Below, in pieces: positions 24,489 through 35,378 of a DNA stretch of 64,000 bases (within the stretch, counting starts at the first letter, position 1; the number at the start of each line of letters is the position of its first letter). Location: NCBI GenBank assembly GCA_009823395.1, contig CM020517.1, forward strand, positions 18,562,501 through 18,626,500, in the 5' to 3' direction. Made by a program: the position numbers and the translations under genes. A model generated the notes under the pieces. It was not told the DNA's origin. It worked only from the letters and a program-made list of their open reading frames with translations, and did no database searches. The stretch comes from Thamnaconus septentrionalis (lineage: Eukaryota > Chordata > Actinopteri > Tetraodontiformes > Monacanthidae).

Positions 24489-25131
24489 AACACACACATC
24501 GATAGGAGACAGATAGCTGCAATTAATTAGGGAGCCACAGCCACTAAAGCAGGAAAAACATTGGTTGGACCTTTCCAGTCGTCAGCCAACCAGGGGAACA
24601 TTAGTATTAAATATTAAGGCGTCCGCTGTGCAACCAGCCAATCATGACGCGCTGGGAAACACACACATCCACCAATGCCGTGCACGCTGCAAAAAATGGC
24701 CCCGGCTCGAAGAGTCGGAGGAGTCGACGCGGCTGACAAGAAGGATTTTTTTTTTTTTGTGATTTTTGGATTTAAAAAAAAAAAAAAAAAATGACGGTGG
24801 AAAATCTTCAAAGGTTGGATTCAAACTTCATCACCATCACCGAATCGAAAGGTTGAGATTTTATCTTATTTTATATATTGCTTAAGTTGAACTCCTGTTG
24901 TCAATATATCATGAAGTAAAGGAAAAAAAAAAGGAAAAAAAATAATGAATTCATTCGGGTTATTTTTACTCAAGTAAAAATAGTATTTCTTATTTCAAAA
25001 GACTGATTTTAACTCGATTCCTCACAGTTTGTTTTCCGGGGTCAGCAACACGACAATAACACGAGATGTTGATCTGACAGACACTCTTTGCAGCGGAGAA
25101 AACACACTACACACCCCTATCAACACACCAG
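24167..25131. promoter_or_regulatory. foxg1 5' flank / probable 5' UTR and promoter region
   Basis: Immediately upstream of the foxg1 ATG on the minus strand. It has a GGAA/GGGA-rich stretch (24268-24345) and a CA/CT microsatellite (24425-24495). Between 24505 and 24720 lies unique sequence with CGATAGGAGAC, GCAATTAATTAGG and CAGCCAATCATGACG, containing a CCAAT box (reverse ATTGG) and homeodomain-like TAATTAG. I cannot place a transcription start, and no clear TATA box is visible at a fixed distance. Confidence 0.4.
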
Positions 25132-25600
25132 TGGTGGGTCGATCACGAACGAACCGGTTCTAAGAGCCGGCTCCTTAAAGTGAACGAAGAGAGCCGGCTC
25201 CTCCTGGCTCATTATTTTTTATTCGACATCCAGTCGCGGAGTTCTGGGCGATTTACAACGAGTTTCAGTGGAGGTTTTGAGCTATAGAGAAATTAAATAA
25301 AAGAAAATAAAATAAAATAAAATAAAATACAATACAATAAATATTACAAATATGTTGATGTGGCCTTTCACGAGTGTGGAGTGTATAAATAATACACATT
25401 TAATATTGTTGATATCATGAACATTAGTCATTCATTTTAGCATCATTTCATTTGGTTCGTAAAATGCTTTGGGCAACAACAACAACAAAAAGAAATCTGA
25501 AGGAGTCGCTTGGGAGCCAAAAGAACCATCGACTCTTTTTAGTGAGCCGAGCCAAAAGAACCGGTTCTGTGAAAAGAGCCGGAATTCCCATCCTCACTAC
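25132..25600. mobile_element. hAT-like non-autonomous element
   Basis: The left end CAGTGGTGGGTCGATCACGA continues to ACGAACCGGTTCTAAGAGCC; the right end reads GAACCGGTTCTGTGAAAAGA and closes with CCCATCCTCACTAC, its inverted counterpart. The GAACCGGTTC palindrome occurs at both ends. About 470 bp, no transposase; the middle is AT-rich with AAAAT tandem units (about 25300-25340). CAGTGRTGGG/CCCAYCACTG ends are characteristic of hAT-superfamily elements. Confidence 0.7.
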
Positions 25601-25673
25601 AACACAACACACCCCTCCCCTCACCTATAGCCGTACCCCACCCCTCCCCCACCACCACCCAAACTAAAACCGG

Positions 25674-25737
<64 letters not shown>

Positions 25738-26022
25738 TGCATGCGCACAACCCAAATCCCCGCCGCTCCTCATATTTGTACTCAAATATTTTTCCCCCTT
25801 TTGGCGTCTGGAGAAAGTGTTTGCATGCAGACGCGGAGGGGGAAGAATAAAGAGGAGGAGGAGGAGGAGGAGGAGGAGGAGGAGGGAGGGGGATCCACGC
25901 GGAGAGATCCGCCGACCTGCTCCGGACTCGCCGACCTCAAGTCAGTCCAGAGCGTGACTGCTGCTGCTGCTGTGCTGCACCAGAGCCGCTCGGCTGCTCG
26001 GCTGCTCGGCCGTCCGTCCGGC

Positions 26023-26062
<40 letters not shown>

Positions 26063-26302
26063 GTCAGTGCGTAAAATGTGCGCGTAAAACTGCGCGTAAA
26101 CAAGGTCTCACTCCACTCACGTCATGTTCGAGTTGGGGAGGGTGGAGGGAAGGGGGGCAGATTTTATTTTTATTTTTTTTCGGATGTTGTCGCCCTGAAG
26201 TCAGGCTATTTAAAACGTCACAACATTTAAAAGGGGGTTCGGGATGTTTCCGACAGGCTTTGTTTCAACCTCGGGCTCTGTTTCATCCCGCAGCCAGTGT
26301 GA
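25601..26302. repeat. Intergenic with (CA)n, (GAG)n and (TG)n tracts
   Basis: (CA)n at about 25676-25736, (GAG)n at about 25853-25884, (TG)n at about 26023-26060. The open frame crossing them is a translation of the arrays. Confidence 0.8.
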
Positions 26303-26875
26303 GAATACTGCAATAGCACTGCGATAGCACTGCAATAACACTGCAGTAATACTGCAATAATACTGCAATAACACTGCAATAATACTGCAATAACACTGCA
26401 ATAATACTGCAATAACACTGCAGTAATACTGCAATAACACTGCAATAATACTGCAATAACACTGCAATAACACTGCAGTAATACTGCAATAATACTGCAA
26501 TAACACTGCAATAATACTGCAATAACACTGCAGTAATACTGCAATAATACTGCAATAATACTGCAATAACACTGCAATAGCACTGCAATAATACTGCAAT
26601 AACACTGCAATAATACTGCAATAACACTGCAGTAATACTGCAATAATACTGCAATAATACTGCAATAACACTGCAATAATACTGCAATAACACTGCAGTA
26701 ATACTGCAATAATACTGCAATAATACTGCAATAGCACTGCAATAACACTGCAATAATACTGCAATAACACTGCAATAATACTGCAATAACACTGCAGTAA
26801 TACTGCAATAATACTGCAATAATACTGCAATAACACTGCAGTAATACTGCAATAATACTGCAGTAACACTGCCGG
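26303..26875. repeat. 11-bp satellite ACTGCAATAAC, about 52 copies
   Basis: Tandem 11-mers ACTGCAATAAC and ACTGCAATAAT in varying order, with rarer ACTGCAGTAAT and ACTGCAATAGC. Since 11 is not divisible by 3 and no phase yields a stop on the minus strand, all three minus frames are open for up to about 270 codons (Tyr-Tyr-Cys-Ser-Ile-Ile-Ala-Val-Leu-Leu-Gln periodicity). These are not genes. Confidence 0.97.
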
Positions 26876-26920
26876 AAGAACCACTGGCGTTCTTTGGTTA
26901 ATAAAATGCAGCAGCAACAA

Positions 26921-26967
<47 letters not shown>

Positions 26968-27580
26968 CATACATATACATATATTGTAGTCGAGCAGTTA
27001 TATATAGTAGTCTCAGCATTACTCATGGGTTACTACATATACCACTACTGTACGCCCTGAAGATATGAAGTTGACATAACGCGTTTTGAGGAAGTGCTAT
27101 AAACTATGTTTCCTGTTGTGTTCATTTCCACAATAAAACCTGATGATTTTGTTTTTTTTTTAAATAGCTGTCAAATGAAAAGTCCAATGCGAGGCCACTG
27201 TGTCACTGCACCAGCAGCTGCTTTTTACTGTTGACACTTTCCCTTCATCTGGATTCATGTGTGTGTTTTTAGGGGTTACAAAAATGTTATATTTACACGT
27301 GCGTCTGTCTGCCGCTCAAACACACTGTGTGTATATACCGCAGACTAAAACACATTCAGCTAGAAAATACACAGTCACCACAGGACAGAAAATTGAGAAA
27401 CTGCGATTTTGAGCTTTTCAACGTTGACTGGTCTGTGGATGTGGCTGGTGTGTGTGCGCGTGTGTGTGTGTGTGTGTGTGGGGGGGCGGGGGGGCTCTGC
27501 ATGTGGACGCGTTTCCTTTGGAGAGGGGCAAACGTGTTTTGAGGTTTCTGATCTTCTAAATCAGCTGCTGATCACTGAAA

Positions 27581-27675
<95 letters not shown>

Positions 27676-28251
27676 GGCTGCTCGTGGCCTCTCCGTCTCC
27701 CACGACAACAGTGTGAGATCACTGCAGCAGCAGCAGCAGCAGCAGCGACTGGCGGTCATTAGCAACACGTTGACTGATCAAACTGTTACTATATACCGCG
27801 GTGGTGTAGCCACGTGACCAAAAGGCATCGTCAACACGCAAATAAACTTGAGCAGAGTGTCACCTTTCAAAATGACAAAACAGTGCGCACTCATATTTAC
27901 AATATATTCCATTTTTTCGTCGATCAATAGAAAAAAACATTTTTTTTCACAACCTAAAACCAGCAACTGCGTCTCCGAAGTCAGTGAACGCAACATGACC
28001 AATGTGGCGTCAGTGTGCGGTTCAAGTGCTGTCAATCCCCCCCAAAAAATTGTGACTTAATACATGAATGAGGGTCTATGGGAGGAAATGCAGCAGTGAT
28101 GTACGACGGTTATCTGATGATTGGTTATCGGTTATTGATATTGGCCGGATCAATAACACTACAGGGGGCTCGGGGATCATATTGAGGCTCGCCTTCTCCA
28201 CATCTGCATGGACAAAATGATTCTCCACGCTCTTGATTTGGTTATGGGGAC

Positions 28252-28292
<41 letters not shown>

Positions 28293-28392
28293 TTAACAAC
28301 TCAGTGTTTGTTTGTCCGATACGCCGTGAATTAAACATACTGTCTGTTTGTTGTCGTTAGTTTGCAAAAGCTTTCAGCGGCGCGCTGTTACG

Positions 28393-28423
<31 letters not shown>

Positions 28424-28789
28424 AGGCATCATCCACACGAGGAAGAGGAGGAGGGGAAGGCAGGGGAGGAGGAGGAGAAGGAGGAGAAGGAGGAAGAGAA
28501 AAAAAAAAAACCTCCGAGCTGAAACCGCTTGAAACAAACGCAGCTGCTGGTTCCGACCCAGCGGGCGGATCAGGACCAATTGAAGCGCATCGAATCGAAT
28601 CGGACCTCTTTCATTTTCCTTTAAATCTTTTTTTTTTTTTTTTTTTTTTAAAAACACAACCAACAGAATTTTAAAAGGGACTTTTCCTGTGATTTCTTTC
28701 TTGCACGAACGAATAAAGGTCCATTTTATCTTGGATTTAGTGAGCAAAGTGTCCAAACAAGTCAGACCCGGTCCGCCTTGAAAAGCATC
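26876..28789. repeat. Intergenic with (TG)n, (CT)n and (CAG)n arrays
   Basis: (TG)n at about 26921-26961; (TG)n at about 27458-27480; an uninterrupted (CT)n of about 85 bp at 27584-27670; short (CAG)n at 27724-27746 and a longer one at about 28255-28291; (TG)n at about 28396-28423; (GGA)-rich 28440-28500. No exon supported. Confidence 0.8.
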
Positions 28790-29165
28790 GTTCTGATGAA
28801 GGCTACATTATTCAGCGTGTTCTGCTCGTTGAGATGTCAGAGGTCGATGAGGAATTGAAGGGAAAAGCGAGGCAGCAGATTTGTGGCGTTCAAATTTCTA
28901 CATTTTCTCGCAAGCATCGAAGCAGAAATGCAGCACAGGCACCGTTCAAAGCTGCATTTATCAGCACTGCAAAACACTCTCCTGTCTAGTGTGTGGTGGC
29001 CATTTAAATTGAAGCGATTCACTTTCAACGTAAACGCAATACAATCAGGCCTACACGCTGAAAACTCCAAAAATATATATTTGCAATTGTAGAAAAGTGC
29101 AAAAGGACAGAAATATTCTGGTGATTTTAGGAGGAAACTTGGATTTGCTTTCACTAACCTTCAAA
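28790..29165. promoter_or_regulatory. Candidate conserved non-coding element
   Basis: A repeat-free block with CAAATTTCTACATTTTCTCG, GCTGCATTTATCAGCACTGC, GGCCATTTAAATTGAAGCGA and CGTAAACGCAATACAATCAG. Open frames on both strands are short and without domains. It lies 4.7 kb upstream of the foxg1 start. A regulatory role is inferred from texture and location only. Confidence 0.35.
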
Positions 29166-29309
29166 AAAAAAAAAAAAAAAAATCTAATGTTTAGAGTATT
29201 GATGACAAATACATTGATCCCTGATCAGGTGACTGCTCGCTGACTTAAAGACCGCATTAGTTCCCGAGAGTTCTCACGGAGATTTCAGGGAAATTCTAAC
29301 ATTTCTTTA

Positions 29310-29560
29310 AATCGGGTTATTGTAGTCGGATGTTGGAGCGCGAACGGATGAGTTTGGGGGGAAATGTGGCGCATTCTGCAGCAGGTTGCTCCAATCAGTT
29401 CCTTCAATATTTCATGAGGCTCTACAGATGGAACTGGAATGTCATTATTATTAAATGGTTATTGCTTTCATATTTAGAGAGATTTCCGTGTTTCAGTGGA
29501 AATATCAAGAGGGCTTTGAACGTCTCACTGATGGTGAAGGAGGTTTGGAGGGGAAACTTG
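29310..29560. promoter_or_regulatory. Candidate conserved non-coding element
   Basis: Another repeat-free block, containing TTGCTCCAATCAGTTCCTTC, AATATTTCATGAGGC, GTCATTATTATTAAATGG and AGAGAGATTTCCGTGTTTCA. It ends where a (TAA)n array and a retroposon-like tail begin. Inference only. Confidence 0.3.
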
Positions 29561-29635
29561 CTCCTCAGGACTCGGGGAGAATCCGAGGATTCTTTCCAGC
29601 CGCCTTTGCGGCCTATACTAGATTTTTTTTTTATC

Positions 29636-29679
<44 letters not shown>

Positions 29680-29735
29680 ATTTTATTTATAGAGCACTTT
29701 TCGAAGTCAGACACTTTACAAAATAGAAAAGGCTA
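29636..29735. repeat. (ATA)n array joined to a retroposon-like tail
   Basis: A (TAA)n run of about 40 bp at 29639-29680, followed by TTTTATTTATAGAGCACTTT and TCGAAGTCAGACACTTTACA. The TTTATTTATAGAGCACTTT word is a common 3' tail of fish LINE/SINE retroposons, usually with such a trinucleotide run at the end. Confidence 0.6.
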
Positions 29736-30639
29736 AAAGGCTAAAACACATCAGTTAAAATACCTCAAAACAACAAGGAAGGAATAAATGAAGAAAGTGG
29801 AGTGAAAGAAGAGAAAAGAAGAGAAAAGAGGAGGAAGAGGAGGAAGAGGAGGAAGAGGAGGAGAGCTGATCCTCGCAGAATCGCTACTCTGACATTCAAA
29901 ATGAAACTTTAGACTCCAGTTGGAAGCCAGATTGTAACCAAACGTACAGCGGAGAAGTTGCAGGTTGGCTGGCTGTCACAGCGCTCGAAGGAGAAGGACG
30001 TAGGGCGCCTCCCAGCGGCTGAAAGAGGAACTACAGCAGCGCACAGCAACAACAACAACAACTAAAAAAAAAAACCTCGTTGACACCCTCGATTCATTTT
30101 CTGTTGTCAAACTTTTGAGATGGACGCTGGGACCTGAACGCATCGTGATCGAAAAAATAAAAGAAAGGAAAAAAGGAAAAAACCGCCTCCTGTGTTTCCT
30201 CACAAACTGACAGAAGAAACCCGTTTAATTGGCTCGATCAATAAAATGTGTTTCAGCTGAACGAAAGGCTTCACGAGGCAGCTCCAATATTTGACAGATT
30301 CATAAAAGGAAATTATCTTTTTTATAATGCCGCTTATAATGAAAAAAAAAACCCAATTAGAATAGTTTTATAACAAATGTTTTACTATATTATGTGATGC
30401 AAAAACCTACCAAAAAGACTTTCGGTTTGTTTTTGTTTTTTTAATTTTTTTTTTTATTGCTTTGTAATTTTCACATTAGTGCAAGTGCAAAAATATGTTT
30501 CAAAGATAATGAGTTATTTTAGACTGACCAGTTCTTGTAAATTGTAGCTGTTGAGCCATTAGAATTTTAGAATTTTGAAATTCAATTAAACCAGAAACAA
30601 CATTGAGGATGTAATAACAATCTCGACGTTAACCTTTTA

Positions 30640-30695
<56 letters not shown>

Positions 30696-31339
30696 TTATA
30701 AAACAGTCCAATTCCAGTCAAATTAATTTTTTTTATAACAATATCTATACAATTTTCTCTTATTTAGTGTGTTGTCTTGTAATATGTATTTTATTTTAAA
30801 AAGAAAAGAAAATCAAAGGCTTTTAAGAAGGAAGAATAAAGAGACAATAAACCTATTTTTTTTTTATTCTTGACAGCAACTCGGTGCGATGAAAAACTGA
30901 TGGGAAGGATATCAGCCAGAAAATGTCAGTCCGGTCGTGTCTCACATGTCCATCGAACACCGAAGATACAAAATTAATTCCCCCGTCCAAAATAGAGAGA
31001 GAGGAAAAAGAAAAAAAGCGCCGTGGCTCCACAGAAGCGTAGCTACTAATTAAAATGTTCATTACAGTGGCAGAAGAGGAGCGGAGGGAACCGGGAGGCT
31101 CTGCTGCATCACATTGTTTCCCGCAGCTTTCTACTTTCTGTCACCGTGAGCTGAATGTCGAGGCCGGAATCAGACGGAGGCCCGCAGGGACAAAAATGTG
31201 TCTCGCTCAAGAAAGGAAGAAATATAGAAAATAATAAGGGCAGAGTGAAGCCGATAGTCACTTTTACACGCGCCGCTGAAAACTGCCATCCAATCGAAAC
31301 CAGTGAGTGTCCTCGCATTTTGCATTTAAAATAACGGTG

Positions 31340-31432
<93 letters not shown>

Positions 31433-31853
31433 ATTGTTATTCTTATCATTATTGCTGTTGTTGTTGTTGCTCCTGGAGTTAACAAGTGCTCGTTGTGTTT
31501 GATACACTCTCCATGTCTGAATGGAGCAGATTTCATTTAGTTTTAAATTCTATTGTTTTAATGCAGTTCACGTCACAAAAGCTCAGCATCAACTATTTTC
31601 CTTTCAAACAGAATGAAACTCAAAAAAAAAAAAATCATGTTAAGAAAAAAAAATAAATCAGCAGCACATCACTAATGCGCACCTGCAGGATTGTGTTTTT
31701 CTGTGCGTCTTTTTAAACGTAATGTGGTATTAATGTTGAATCGTGAACTCGGAGCGTGAGAGAGAGGAGTGCGCGCGCGAAATGTTTGGACGTGAGACGG
31801 ACGGATAAAGACGCAGAGGGTGTGAAGCCGCAGACAGAGAAGAGACGCTCCTG

Positions 31854-31920
<67 letters not shown>

Positions 31921-32999
31921 CGCGGCGGTGCCGTGGGGTTAATGGTTCAATCAATGTCAAGCGCTCAGAATCAACTTTGTGAACCAGACAATCTGCCGGC
32001 TGGAGTCCACACACTGGGCTCATTACTGCGACGACAGCGACACCGTGAGGCCGAGAGGAGAACTGCGAGGACGAGGGAGGTTTTTTTTTTTTTTTTTTTT
32101 CGCCCTCTGTTTTTCTCGAGGGCAAAAAAAAAAACAGAGTGTGAACGAAGGAATCGCATCACTTAATAAGCAATTTTTCATCCTCTAATCTCGCTGTAAC
32201 TCCGCACAGTTGAAGAATGGACAGGACTCAGCATAACACCTGAGAGAAAGTGCGCTGTGATGAGCAGCTGTCCTCACAGTGGCAACCTGTGACTGGGAGA
32301 ATTCTAGCGGGATCGGCCCGGTTCCAATCTGCCACGCCTTGCTTGGTGTCAACAGGTGAAGCTGCCGGCCCCAGAACTGCACCGTGGCCGCTGCTGCCGA
32401 CACACGCAAGCAAAAACTGGCCGGACTGATCCCATATTGATCCCATATTGGTCCCATATTGTCCCATATTGATCGCAGCCTTTCCCAGAAGAGTTGCAAA
32501 CAAAGTGGGCTTTCTGACTGACTGATAGCACGATGATATGTTCACAGTCTTTGCTGAACTGTTGAGGGGAGTCTGCTGTGTCATGGCGTCCTTTGAGTCC
32601 TGGTTCGTCACCAAGCAGAAGGAAGCAGGGTGGAGATCCTGCACTGCACAGTGAGTGTGAGTGCTCAGTGTTCTCTTCAGATTCACTCTGCATGAGGTCA
32701 GTCGGGGGGGGAGAGGGTGGGGGGTCTGGTGCTGCACAGGATGAAGGCGCACCCACCAGGAGTCCCAGTGGAATCACGCTCACTGCAAGTCAGTCAAATC
32801 AGTGCGTTTACAATTCGACGGTGTTCCCCCGTCGCACACGTCGCCGTGGTTGAAACGCACAAATTTCACCACAATGGAGAAAATGAACGAGATTATTAGT
32901 CAATAAAGGTGAACATTAATAATGTCTAGTTTGACGAGGCGTCACATGGTTACCACTCAGACCCAGCGCCCTCGCACAAACACTCGACAAACTCATTGA
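29736..32999. repeat. Intergenic with (ATT)n and (CA)n arrays
   Basis: (ATT)n at about 30640-30692 and about 31339-31430; (CA)n at about 31856-31918; poly-T/A near 32081-32100. A repeat of CCCATATTG at 32432-32472 is a 10-12 bp tandem. Unique blocks at 30200-30340 and 31025-31270 might be regulatory, but I have no more than texture. Asn/Ile homopolymer frames here come from (ATT)n. Confidence 0.65.
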
Positions 33000-33235
33000 G
33001 CGCGAGCAAACCCGGCGAGCGTCTCAACTCTCCGAGTCTTCTGCGCGAGTCGTCACTTTTCCAATGATTGACTCATTGATCCGCCTGAATGAGGGAGAAG
33101 ATGAGTCTCAAGTTGTTTGGATTTCAGCGGCTCATTAATAAATAAATGGCGCTCGTCTCAACAACAACAACAACAACAACAGCAGCGAGTGAGTCATAAA
33201 AATTCATCTTAAAGTCAAGCAAACGCGCCGCTCTG
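33000..33235. promoter_or_regulatory. Candidate conserved non-coding element
   Basis: Repeat-free sequence with CACTTTTCCAATGATTGACT, CATTGATCCGCCTGAATGAG, GGCTCATTAATAAATAAATG and later AAATTCATCTTAAAGTC, interrupted by a short CAA run. It lies 9 kb upstream of foxg1 and 1.6 kb below the sptbn5 stop codon. A regulatory function is inferred. Confidence 0.3.
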
Positions 33236-34124
33236 CTAATGTGTGGTGTGTGTGTGTGCTGCGGCGACTGATGAGTGTGATTCACTGGAGTTCAACCATC
33301 GCGTCTCACAGTGGATCAAACACCACTAAGTGGCGACTAATGAAGGCATTAAATCCACAACATGGAAAAAAAAACGAGAGGAAGTTTCGCCGGATGGAAC
33401 GTTCTCATAAATCTATTTACTTATTTTTATTTATTAAAAACATATATTCAAATTTTGGAGACAATGACAATGATTCTGATTCTTCTGGTGAGTTTCTTGC
33501 TCATCACTTCTCATCCTTCTGATGAGCTTTTTCCAAACATTTCAACCAATTTTTTTTTTTTTTTTTTTTAGTTTCAATCACATTGCATCATCTTCAGACG
33601 CACTTCAAAGTTAGCACGTTTGCGACAGAGTTCTAAACTACAGTGATTGGCAGCTGTCAATAGGGGGCGCTCACACTTTCGTAGCAACAGAAAGGGTCAT
33701 TAATCAACTCATCAATCAGTCTGGTGTGCGTTGCTCGACCCGCGCACACGGAAGATTGTTGTAATTGTAAAAGTGCATTAAAATAATTGATAGCTGTAAA
33801 AAGAAAAGAATATTAGGCAAAGAAGACTCGCCTGGTTAGTTTTTCTTGTTAGCTTTTTTTTTCTTTTAAGTTTAATCAAGAGTGAATCTAAAATTTATCT
33901 GAGCTGAAGTTGTTGTTTTTATTCCAGAAACTTTATTTATTTATTTTCATTTTTTTGGCCACTTAAGCTAAAATGAATAAAGTCATCGTGACAACAATAC
34001 GACAATGTGAGTTCTGTTTGTGTGTTTGGGGCTTTTTCCTGCCTGGCACTTCAGAAAACTAACAAGAAAATGAGGTAAAAAAAAAAAAAAAAAAGCATGA
34101 GGCATCCATGGTGTGTTTTAGAGC
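33236..34124. other. Intergenic, no gene seen
   Basis: AT-rich unique sequence with short homopolymers (33550-33570, 34079-34095). Three minus-strand AATAAA hexamers lie around 33930-33945 (plus CTTTATTTATTTATTTT) and could end the sptbn5 transcript. Confidence 0.5.
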
Positions 34125-34815
34125 AGGCGTGGGAAAACTATGGCCCGGGGGCCATATGCGGCCCTGTTAAAGCTTTTAAATCCGGCCCGCCGAAACTTGA
34201 AGAACTGATATTAACAGTCAGTCAGTCATCAAACAGCTGCATCTCCTCCACGTTTGCAGTGTCTTCAGTCATTTCAACAAAGAGCTGAACACCCTGGTGG
34301 TCTAGAGGTGGTTCTGGATGGTCTAGAGGTGGTTCTGGATGGTTCTAGGTTCTGGATGGTTCCAGGTGGTTCTAAGAGCTAAACACCCTGGTGGTCTAGA
34401 GGTGGTTCTAGATGGTTCTGGATGGTTCCAGGTGGTTCTAAGAGCTAAACACCCTGGTGGTCTAGAGGTGGTTCTAGATGGTTCTAGAAGGTTCTAGGTG
34501 ATTCTGGATGGTTCTAAGAACTAAACACCCTGGTGGTCTAGAGGTGGTTCTGGATGGTTCCAGGTGGTTCTAAGAGCTAAACACCCTGGTGGTCTAGAGG
34601 TGGTTCTAGATGGTTCTGGATGGTTCCAGGTGGTTCTAAGAGCTAAACACCCTGGTGGGGCTTCAAAGACACTGACTTGGTTGCAACTTTGCTTCAGTTT
34701 CCATTGACATTAAAGCAATGTTTTCTACACATCCCTCATACATATCAACAGGCCCCTCTGTCATATTTTACAAGGCACTGTGGCTCCACCAGTCCAAGTG
34801 TTTGCCCACCACCGG
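34125..34815. mobile_element. hAT-like GGCCCG element, copy 1, with internal minisatellite
   Basis: The left end reads CAGGCGTGGGAAAACTATGG followed by CCCGGGGGCCATATGCGGCC; the right end TTTGCCCACCACCGG is its decayed inverted match. A second copy at 42801..43241 shares nearly all of the ends and flanks. The middle (about 34285-34665) has expanded into a minisatellite of about 65-70 bp units built from GAGCTAAACACCCTGGTGGT and GGTTCTAGATGGTTC words. No transposase. It ends only about 40 bp below the sptbn5 stop codon, so it probably forms part of the sptbn5 3' UTR. Confidence 0.8.
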
Positions 34816-34855
34816 TTTCAGAATCACCTCGTCTTCAACACACACCTGGAGGACT

Positions 34856-35378
34856 CTACTTCTTTGCAAAGAGCTTCCTGAAGACGCCCTTCTTGGACTT
34901 GTCTTTGCCCACACTGTCGTCTGCTGCCTGGAGGTTCTCATTGCTGGAGCTGCTGGTGTTGTGAGGAGGAGGAGAAGGAGGAGGAGCAGCAGCAGGAGCA
35001 GGCTGGATGTCTGGGGGTTGGGTGGCTGCAATGCAACATAAAATGAGGTGATTAAAAACAAAAGCAGTGTGCAAAGTGCCCGTCGATCCTCCTCCTGATT
35101 GTTCCTCAACACCAACTCTGAATCTAACGCAGGAGGTCGAGAACAAGCTGACAGTATCTCCTGGATGGACGTCAGGACAGTCAACATCACCCCAACACTG
35201 CCCGAGGCTGCTCTCACCTGAGCTCCTGGGCTCCTCCTCTTCATCAGGGTAGCGGTGCTTGTTGTAGTAGGTGTGGGGGGGCTTGGGAGGGGGCTTCCTC
35301 TCAGTGGACCACCGTCTCTGGAGGCGCCCGGTCTTCCTGGAACCATCTGAGGCCTCGGCCAACTTCTCCAGGCTCACA
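34856..35378 (-). CDS. sptbn5: sptbn5 exons 58-59: C-terminal tail
   Basis: Exon 35218-35378 encodes a basic, proline-containing segment ([20 protein letters not shown], then [20 protein letters not shown]). Exon 34856-35025 encodes a Pro/Ala/Ser-rich stretch ending in [15 protein letters not shown] and the stop TAG at 34858-34856. The lysine-rich [12 protein letters not shown] ending resembles the KKRFSLF-type basic ends of other beta spectrins, which suggests a conserved membrane or partner-contact motif. Phases: exon 57 leaves phase 2, exon 58 leaves phase 1, both matched. The intron between exons 57 and 58 (35379-37945) is among the largest. Confidence 0.9.

Noticed and set aside
26210..27019. 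Three overlapping minus-strand open frames
   Set aside because: Translations of an 11-bp satellite in each phase.
34285..34665. CRISPR-like regularly spaced repeats
   Set aside because: The spacers are not unique; the array is a transposon-derived minisatellite in a vertebrate genome.
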